Of a DNA stretch of 20,400 nt, positions 14,977 through 20,400 are shown in pieces (position 1 is the first letter of the stretch; each line of letters begins with the position of its first letter). The translations under genes were made by a program, and so were the position numbers. The DNA comes from JBEIJQ01 sp040380145 (GTDB lineage: Bacteria; Bacteroidota; Bacteroidia; Chitinophagales; Saprospiraceae), in NCBI GenBank assembly GCA_040380145.1, contig JBEIJQ010000044.1, forward strand, positions 1 through 20,400, in the 5' to 3' direction. The notes under the pieces were generated by a model, which was not told where the DNA came from, ran no database searches, and was given only the letters and a program-made list of their open reading frames with translations.

Positions 14977-16787
14977 ATGAACATCAGAAACATCGCGATT
15001 ATTGCCCACGTTGACCACGGCAAGACCACCCTCGTGGACAAAATCCTGCACCAAGCCAGACTTTTCAGGGAAAACCAGCACATGGGCGAACTGATCCTAG
15101 ACAACAACGACCAAGAACGTGAACGGGGCATCACCATTCTCGCCAAAAACGTGGCCGTCAACTACAACGGACACAAGATCAACATCATCGACACGCCTGG
15201 CCACGCCGACTTCGGCGGAGAAGTGGAGCGCGTGCTCAACATGGCCGACGGCGTTCTGCTGCTGGTGGACGCCTTCGAAGGCCCCATGCCCCAGACGCGC
15301 TTCGTGCTCCAAAAAGCCCTGTCCCTCGGCAAAAAGGCCATTTTGGTGGTCAACAAGGTGGACAAGCCCAACTGCCGCCCGGAGGAAACTTATGAGGATG
15401 TTTTCGAACTGTTTTTCCACCTCGACGCCACCGAGGAGCAATTGGAGTTCCCCGTGGTGTACGGTTCCTCCAAACAAGGCTGGATGGGCCCCGATTGGCG
15501 CAAGCCCACCGAGGACATCACCCATCTGCTCGACACCATCCTGCAGCACATCCCGGCACCGAAGCCGGAAGAAGGCACCCCCCAACTGCAGATCACGAGC
15601 CTCGACTATTCCAACTACACCGGCAGAATCGCCATCGGAAGGCTCACCCGCGGCCGCCTGACGGAAAACCAACCGGTCTCCCTCGTCAAGCGCGACGGGA
15701 CCGCCGTCAAGACCCGCATCAAAAAATTGTACCTGTTCGAAGGCCTTGGCCGCATCGAAGCCCCCTCCGTCGAGGCGGGCGACATCTGTGCGATCATGGG
15801 CCTGGAAGGTTTCGAGATCGGCGACACCGTGGCCGACTTCGAAAATCCCGAGGCCCTGCCCCCCATCGCCATCGATGAGCCGACGATGAGCATGCTCTTC
15901 ACCATCAACAACTCGCCCTTCTTCGGAAAAGAAGGCAAATTCGTCACCTCCCGCCACCTGCGCGACCGCCTGATGCGCGAAACGGAAAAGAACCTCGCGC
16001 TGCGGGTGGAGGAAACGGATTCGGCCGATATGTTCCTCGTGTTCGGCCGGGGGATCCTGCACCTGTCGGTGCTGATCGAAACCATGCGCCGCGAAGGCTA
16101 CGAACTGCAGGTCGGTCAGCCCCGCGTGATCTTCAAGGAAATCGACGGCAAAAAATGCGAGCCGATCGAGATCCTCACCATCGATGTGCCCGAAAGCTCT
16201 TCCGGCAAGATCATCGAGGCCGTCAGCCAGCGCAAGGGCGAAATGTTCTCCATGACGCCCAAAGGCGATATGGTCCGCCTCGAGTTCAACATCCCCTCCC
16301 GCGGACTGATCGGACTGCGCAACCTCGTGCTCACGCTTTCCGCCGGCGAAGCCATCATGGCCCACCGCCTCGACCGTTTCGAACCGTGGAAAGGCGCTCT
16401 GCCCGGACGCATCAACGGGGTGCTGATCTGCATGGAACCCGGCATGGCAACCGGCTATGCCCTCGACAAACTCCAAGACCGGGGCTCCTTCTTCGTCGAA
16501 CCGGGCGAAACCTCTACACCGGCCAGATCGTCGGCGAGGGCATCCGCCCCGGCGACCTCGTGATCAACGCCACCCGGGCCAAACAGCTCACCAACTTCCG
16601 CGCCGCCGGCAAGGACGACAACGTGGCCCTGCCCCCCAAACGCAACTTCTCCTTGGAAGAGGCCCTCGAATATATCGACGAGGACGAATATGTGGAGATC
16701 ACGCCCGGCAACATCCGCCTGCGCAAGATCCTGCTCGACGAAAACGACCGCAACCGGGCCAAAAAACAATCGGCCGGCGTTTACTGA
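14977..16787 (+). pseudogene. typA: Ribosome-associated GTPase TypA/BipA, frameshifted near the 3' end
   Basis: Translational GTPase that binds the ribosome and aids 50S assembly and stress growth. The first frame shows G1 AHVDHGKT (10-17), switch I/G2 ERERGITI (47-54), G3 DTPGHADF (72-79) and G4 NKVD (126-129), followed by EF-G-like domains II, III and V. At codon 511 (16507-16509) the frame breaks: the family pattern FFVEPGE-x-LYTGQIVGE continues in the -1 frame (NLYTGQIVGEGIRPGDLVIN...), through the conserved C-terminal domain to the stop at 16785-16787. Adding one A to the AAA at 16508-16510 restores a protein of about 603 residues, the normal length. As read, translation stops at 16563 after 528 residues, losing most of the TypA C-terminal domain. 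No -1 slippery heptamer is present, so a sequencing/assembly deletion or a true mutation is more likely than programmed frameshifting. Confidence 0.93.
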
Positions 16788-18712
16788 TGTTCAGCCTGTT
16801 TTCCGACTTCGACATCGCCCTGTTCAAGGCCGGAAAACACTTTCGGCTGTACGAAAAACTGGGCAGTTCACCCCTCCGGGTGGACGGCGTGGACGGTACC
16901 TACTTCGCCGTGTGGGCCCCCAACGCCAAATATGTTTCGGTCATCTGCAACAGCAACGGTTGGGACCGGCACGCACACCCCTTGCGGGTACGCCTAGACG
17001 GTTCGGGTATCTGGGAAGGCTTCCTGCCCGGCATCGGCCACGGCGAGGTGTACAAATACTACGTACACTCGCACCAAGGCGACCGACGCCTCGAAAAAGG
17101 CGACCCCTTCGCCCGCTACTGGGAAACGCCCCCCCGGACTGCCTCCATCGTGTGGGACATCGCCGACTACGGCTGGGGCGACCGGGAATGGCTGGAAAAA
17201 CGCCGCGCACAAACGGGCCAACCCCGCCCATTCTCGGTGTACGAGGTGCACCTCGGCTCTTGGATGTTCGCCGACGGACCCGACGGCTCCAAACGCCCGC
17301 TCTCCTATCTGGAAATGGCCGACCGGCTGGTGCCCTATGTCGTGGAAATGGGCTTCACGCACGTGGAGTTCATGCCGGTGATGGAACACCCCTACGCCCC
17401 CTCCTGGGGCTACCAGATCACGGGCTATTTCGCGCCTTCCAGCCGATTCGGTACCCCGCAGGACTTCATGGGCCTCGTGGACCGTTTCCACCGAGCCGGC
17501 ATCGGAGTGCTGCTCGACTGGGTGCCCTCCCATTTCCCGGAAGACATCCACGGCCTGGCACAGTTCGACGGCACCCGGCTCTACGAGCACGCCGATCCGC
17601 GCAAGGGCTTCCACCCCGATTGGAAAAGCCTGATTTTCAATTACGGACGCTTCGAGGTCAAATCTTTCCTGATCTCCAACGCGCTGTTTTGGCTCGACCG
17701 CTACCACGCCGACGGACTGCGCGTGGACGCCGTGGCCTCGATGCTGTACCTCGACTATTCCCGCAAAGAGGGCGAATGGATCCCAAACGCCTTCGGGGGA
17801 CGCGAAAACCTTGAGGCGGTCGCTTTTTTGAAGGAACTCAACGAAACGGTGTACGCCCTCTATCCCGACACCGAAACGATCGCCGAGGAATCCACGGCCT
17901 TTCCCGGGGTCTCCCGGCCCACTTTCGAGGGCGGACTGGGCTTCGGCCAAAAGTGGATGATGGGCTGGATGAACGACACGCTCCGCTACTTCAAGGAAGA
18001 TCCGCTCTTTCGCCGATACCACCACAACTCCCTCACCTTCAGTTTGGCCTACGCGTTTTCCGAAAATTTCATGCTGCCGCTCTCGCACGACGAAGTGGTG
18101 CACGGCAAAGGCTCCCTGATCTCCCGCATGCCCGGCGACGAATGGCGGCAGTTCGCCAACATGCGCCTGCTCTACGGGTACATGTTCACGCATCCGGGCA
18201 ACCAACTGCTGTTCATGGGAGGCGAATTCGGCCAAAACGGCGAATGGAACCACGAACAAGGCCCCGAATGGCATCTGCTGCAGTACCCCATGCACAGCGG
18301 GCTCCGGGAATGGGTCAAGCGCCTGAACGCCCATATCGTGTCAAGAGAAGCTTTTTGGGGAAAAAATTTCCTCCCGGAAGGCTTCCGCTGGGTCATCGGC
18401 GACGACAGCGAAAACTCCGTCCTGGCCTACCTGCGCTTCGGATCGGACGAACACCGGCCCCAGCTCGCGGTACTGAACTTCACGCCCGTGGTGCGCGAAA
18501 AATATCGCGTGGGCGTGCCCTTCCACGGGGAATGGGTAGAGGCGCTCAACAGCGACGACGAAGCGTTCGGTGGCTCCGGGGTACGCAACGGAGCCAGAAT
18601 CCGGGCCAAAAACACGCTCTGCCACGGCTACGAATCCTCGATCGAACTCACTCTGCCGCCCCTGGCCGTCTTGGTACTGGAACCCAAGAATTGGAATCCC
18701 AAAGGGAAGTAA
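16787..18712 (+). CDS. glgB: 1,4-alpha-glucan branching enzyme
   Basis: Forms alpha-1,6 branches in glycogen by cutting and transferring alpha-1,4 chains (GH13). The 641 residues comprise an N-terminal CBM48-like domain (about 27-105, GTYFAVWAPNAKYVSVICNSNGW), the TIM-barrel catalytic domain and a C-terminal beta domain. Catalytic landmarks: YEVHLGSW (152-159), DWVPSHF (244-250), nucleophile D314 in LRVDAVAS, acid/base in IAEEST (E367/E368) and stabiliser D435 in LSHDEVVHG. It lacks the extra N-terminal module of the 728-residue E. coli enzyme. The open frame extends 110 codons upstream inside typA, but that extension is out-of-frame typA sequence; the ATG at 16787 overlaps the typA stop (TGATG), so the two genes are likely translationally coupled. 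No other glycogen gene is in view. Confidence 0.96.
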   Translation: MFSLFSDFDIALFKAGKHFRLYEKLGSSPLRVDGVDGTYFAVWAPNAKYVSVICNSNGWDRHAHPLRVRLDGSGIWEGFLPGIGHGEVYKYYVHSHQGDRRLEKGDPFARYWETPPRTASIVWDIADYGWGDREWLEKRRAQTGQPRPFSVYEVHLGSWMFADGPDGSKRPLSYLEMADRLVPYVVEMGFTHVEFMPVMEHPYAPSWGYQITGYFAPSSRFGTPQDFMGLVDRFHRAGIGVLLDWVPSHFPEDIHGLAQFDGTRLYEHADPRKGFHPDWKSLIFNYGRFEVKSFLISNALFWLDRYHADGLRVDAVASMLYLDYSRKEGEWIPNAFGGRENLEAVAFLKELNETVYALYPDTETIAEESTAFPGVSRPTFEGGLGFGQKWMMGWMNDTLRYFKEDPLFRRYHHNSLTFSLAYAFSENFMLPLSHDEVVHGKGSLISRMPGDEWRQFANMRLLYGYMFTHPGNQLLFMGGEFGQNGEWNHEQGPEWHLLQYPMHSGLREWVKRLNAHIVSREAFWGKNFLPEGFRWVIGDDSENSVLAYLRFGSDEHRPQLAVLNFTPVVREKYRVGVPFHGEWVEALNSDDEAFGGSGVRNGARIRAKNTLCHGYESSIELTLPPLAVLVLEPKNWNPKGK

Positions 18713-18715
18713 TTA

Positions 18716-18757
18716 TTTTATAAAAAACTGAAATTCAATTTTTTATTTTTTATAAAA
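18716..18757 (+). terminator. AT-only inverted repeat after glgB, possible terminator
   Basis: TTTTATAAAAAA (18716-18727) and TTTTTTATAAAA (18746-18757) are perfect 12-nt inverted arms separated by 18 nt, starting 4 bp after the glgB stop. An A/U-only stem would be weak and the following sequence is A-rich rather than T-rich, so it may instead terminate on the other strand or be a protein site. Confidence 0.4.
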
Positions 18758-18894
18758 AAGAAAAAAAGTAAGCAGCCCGGCACTCTCCGTCCAAAAGGTC
18801 GGACATGGACTCAAGAGATCGTCCCTCCGCAAAAAAGCCCGACGCTCCGCTTCGAAATTACCGCCCCCAAAGGAAAGGAACCCCAAAATTTGTG

Positions 18895-18902
18895 TAGGTT
18901 TG
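18895..18902 (+). promoter_or_regulatory. Candidate promoter of the ArsC-like/holB genes
   Basis: TAGGTTTG is an exact TAnnTTTG match about 163 nt before the ArsC-like start codon. There is no TTTG at the -33 position. The transcript would carry the AT-only inverted repeat in its leader. Confidence 0.45.
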
Positions 18903-18985
18903 CAAGGCCGCCCGAAACAACGGAAAAGGATCCTGAAATCATTTTTTTACGGGTCGACACCTTGCCAAATACCCGAATTTCATGC

Positions 18986-19039
18986 TATTTTTTATTTTTA
19001 TTTTACAAAAAATATATTTTTTTAAAAAAATAAAAAATA
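18986..19039. repeat. AT-only inverted repeat with T7A7 palindrome
   Basis: TATTTTTTATTTTT (18986-18999) and AAAAATAAAAAATA (19026-19039) are perfect 14-nt inverted arms. Inside is TATTTTTTTAAAAAAATA, whose T7A7 core (19017-19030) is identical to the core at 8691-8704. The whole 54 bp holds a single C and no G. Confidence 0.7.
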
Positions 19040-19064
19040 ACACCTCCTGCCAACTCGCCGCTCC

Positions 19065-19421
19065 ATGATAAAAATCTACCATTTGTCCACTTGCGGAACC
19101 TGTAAAAAGATCCTCGAAAGACTGTCGCCGCCCGCTTCGGCGCAGGTGCAGGACATCAAAAAAACGAGGATCACCGGCGAGCAGCTCGACGAAATGCGGG
19201 CGTTGGCGGGGAGTTACGAGGCGCTTTTCAGCCGAAAATCGCAAAAATACCGTCCCATGGGCCTGCACGAACGGGCGCTCGGCGAAGAGGATTATCGGCA
19301 GCTGATTTTGGACGAGTACAGTTTTCTGAAAAGGCCCGTCGTGATCGCCGGGAAGCAGATTTTCGTGGGCAACGCCGAAAAGACGGTCGAAGCGGCCGTG
19401 CAAACGATACAAAAAGCCTGA
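19065..19421 (+). CDS. ArsC/Spx-family thioredoxin-fold protein
   Basis: A 118-residue protein of the arsenate reductase (ArsC)/Spx/YffB family. It begins with the family pattern IYHLSTCGTCKKILERL, giving a CxxC pair at C10 and C13. The middle has the helical insert with LFSRKSQKYRPMGL (54-67, matching the family's R..Y...G stretch), and the C-terminal part RPVVIAGKQIFVGNAEKTVE (89-108) corresponds to the conserved RPVV......VG block. Members are arsenate reductases, Spx-type RNA polymerase partners or uncharacterised redox proteins; no arsenic genes are nearby, so I would not call it an arsenate reductase. It lies 12 bp ahead of the holB-like gene and probably shares its transcript. Confidence 0.88.
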   Translation: MIKIYHLSTCGTCKKILERLSPPASAQVQDIKKTRITGEQLDEMRALAGSYEALFSRKSQKYRPMGLHERALGEEDYRQLILDEYSFLKRPVVIAGKQIFVGNAEKTVEAAVQTIQKA

Positions 19422-19433
19422 CCCGACGCCGCC

Positions 19434-20400
19434 ATGTTTTTTTCGGACATCATCGGACAAACGGAGACCAAGACTTCGCTCGTGACCGGCGCCCGGTCGG
19501 GGCGCGTCCCCCACGCCCAGCTGTTCCTCGGCCAAGAGGGCAGCGGCGCGCTCGGGCTGGCCCTGGCATACGCCGCCTATCTGCAATGCGAGGAACCGGG
19601 CGAAACGGACAGTTGCGGCCAATGCAAGGCCTGCACGAAAACACACAAAATGATCCACCCGGATGTGCACTACAGCTATCCGACGGTCGGCAGCAAGTCC
19701 ATAAGCACGGAATCGGTGGCCGATTGGCGCGGCGCATTTGTGGAACACGGCTGTTATTTCAGCCTGAACAGCTGGCTGAACCGCCTGAACGCCGAAAACA
19801 AACAGGGCAACATCAACACCGACGAAACCCGCGACATCACGCGCAAACTCAGCCTGATGGCCTACGAGGGCCGCTACAAGATCCTCTTGTTGTGGCTGCC
19901 GGAGTTTTTGGGCAAAGAGGGCAACCGCCTGCTCAAATTGATCGAAGAGCCGCCCGACGAGACGGTTTTTCTGTTGGTGGCCGAAAACCAAGAGGCCATC
20001 CTGCCCACGATCCTTTCGCGCTGCCAGTTGGTCAAGGTGCCGCCGCTGTCGGACTCCGAGGTCGCGGACGGATTGGTGCGGTTGGCCGAACAATCGAGGG
20101 CGAATGCCGAGCGGACCGCTTTTTTGGCCAACGGAAACCTGGCCAAAGCCCTGGAAATGGCCGACGACAAAAACCACGACCACGCCGACATGTTCATGGA
20201 ATGGCTGCGCCTGGCCTATCAGAACAAGGGGCCGGCCATGGTGCAATGGGTGGACAAAATGGCCGGTGCGATGCCGGTCAACGATCGCCGTTGGGGGCGC
20301 AAAGACCAGAAATTCCTGTTGGAATACGGCAGCCACTTCCTGCGCGAAATGTTCGTCCACATCGCCGTGGGGCAGCCCGATCTCCGCCTTCCGGAGGCCG
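19434..20400 (+). CDS. holB: DNA polymerase III delta-prime-like subunit, 3' end outside the window
   Basis: AAA+ subunit of the clamp loader that places the sliding clamp on DNA. The frame is open from the ATG at 19434 to the window end (322 codons, incomplete). It starts FSDIIGQTETKTSLV, followed by a P-loop remnant GQEGSGAL (33-40) in which the Walker A Lys is Ala; delta-prime subunits do not need to bind ATP, so this fits. A four-Cys zinc module follows (C52, C61, C64, C67), then KLIEEPP (168-174), VFLLVAENQEAILPTILSRCQ with the SRC motif (195-197) that supplies the trans-acting arginine. Residues about 83-130 form a segment longer than in E. coli. A gamma/tau subunit is unlikely because those keep an intact P-loop. 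The frame is genuine despite an antisense open frame of similar length. Confidence 0.92.
   Translation, partial: MFFSDIIGQTETKTSLVTGARSGRVPHAQLFLGQEGSGALGLALAYAAYLQCEEPGETDSCGQCKACTKTHKMIHPDVHYSYPTVGSKSISTESVADWRGAFVEHGCYFSLNSWLNRLNAENKQGNINTDETRDITRKLSLMAYEGRYKILLLWLPEFLGKEGNRLLKLIEEPPDETVFLLVAENQEAILPTILSRCQLVKVPPLSDSEVADGLVRLAEQSRANAERTAFLANGNLAKALEMADDKNHDHADMFMEWLRLAYQNKGPAMVQWVDKMAGAMPVNDRRWGRKDQKFLLEYGSHFLREMFVHIAVGQPDLRLPEA

Larger units (their letters stand above)
18713..19064. other. 352-bp gene-free region between glgB and the ArsC-like gene
   Basis: No convincing coding sequence on either strand. It holds an AT-only inverted repeat just after glgB (18716-18757), a moderately GC-rich middle with a -7 promoter element (18895-18902), and a second AT-only inverted repeat (18986-19039) ending about 25 bp before the next start codon. 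It also contains a short CGGGT/ACCCG inverted repeat (18950-18975 area). A small RNA starting near 18909 cannot be excluded. Confidence 0.6.

Noticed and set aside
15097..16476. Minus-strand open frame of 459 codons
   Set aside because: Antisense to typA, whose GTPase motifs are unmistakable; the antisense product shows no recognisable domain.
16501..16520. Programmed -1 ribosomal frameshift in typA
   Set aside because: The site GGC-GAA-ACC offers no tandem slippery codons and I see no strong pseudoknot just after it; TypA is not known to need frameshifting. A deletion is simpler.
16457..16786. 110-codon N-terminal extension of glgB
   Set aside because: It is typA sequence read in the wrong frame, low-complexity and Arg/Pro-rich; the ATG at 16787 gives a normal branching enzyme start.
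16994..18334. Minus-strand open frame of 446 codons
   Set aside because: Antisense shadow of glgB; long open shadows are common opposite GC-rich genes.
19065..19421. Dedicated arsenate reductase
   Set aside because: No arsenic transporter or ArsR regulator nearby, and the family includes many proteins with other redox or transcription roles.
18939..20360. Minus-strand open frame of 473 codons
   Set aside because: Antisense to the ArsC-like and holB-like genes, both of which have clear family motifs, and it runs through the AT-only repeat.

Overview
The window reads as ordinary chromosomal DNA from a member of the Bacteroidota, probably a relatively GC-rich environmental lineage (a Saprospiria-like affiliation is my guess only). 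The signs are: a Rho factor with a long Pro/Gln/Arg-rich insertion; a secreted hydrolase with a type IX secretion (T9SS type A) C-terminal sorting domain; absence of usable Shine-Dalgarno sequences in front of most genes; and, upstream of nearly every transcription unit, the Bacteroidota -7 promoter element TAnnTTTG. I see no integrase, transposase, CRISPR array, phage gene or toxin-antitoxin pair.

Layout. 1-2246 (minus strand): serS (seryl-tRNA synthetase) followed by a DUF1295 membrane protein. 2247-2536: divergent promoter region. 2537-5552 (plus strand): rho, then rpmH and rnpA separated by an intrinsic terminator/attenuator, then two tRNA genes, Val(GAC) and Pro(GGG), closed by a strong terminator. 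5652-7127 (plus): a GT-C type polyprenol-sugar glycosyltransferase whose 3' end overlaps, tail to tail, a T9SS-exported alpha/beta hydrolase (7061-8551, minus). 8822-9706 (minus): a small His-rich four-helix membrane protein and rpsO (S15), separated by a perfect 32-bp palindromic terminator. 9934-14745 (minus): a two-gene operon of a 1043-residue periplasmic TPR protein and a 539-residue outer-membrane beta-barrel without a plug. 14977-18712 (plus): typA, broken by a one-base frameshift near its 3' end, and glgB, whose start codon overlaps the typA stop. 18713-19064: a 352-bp gap with AT-only inverted repeats. 19065-20400 (plus): an ArsC/Spx-like thioredoxin-fold protein and the 5' part of a DNA polymerase III delta-prime (holB-like) gene running off the window.

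How the genes fit together. Most are housekeeping genes for translation (serS, rpmH, rpsO, tRNAs, typA), RNA processing and termination (rnpA, rho), replication (holB-like) and glycogen synthesis (glgB). The accessory content is envelope-related: the GT-C glycosyltransferase, the exported hydrolase, and the TPR/beta-barrel pair. The pair is the best candidate here for an under-described system: large periplasmic TPR scaffold plus plug-less barrel, co-transcribed from its own promoter. The most notable anomaly is the typA frameshift; the most notable non-coding structures are the AT-only islands (8649-8706, 18711-18768, 18981-19040), two of which share a T7A7 palindrome.
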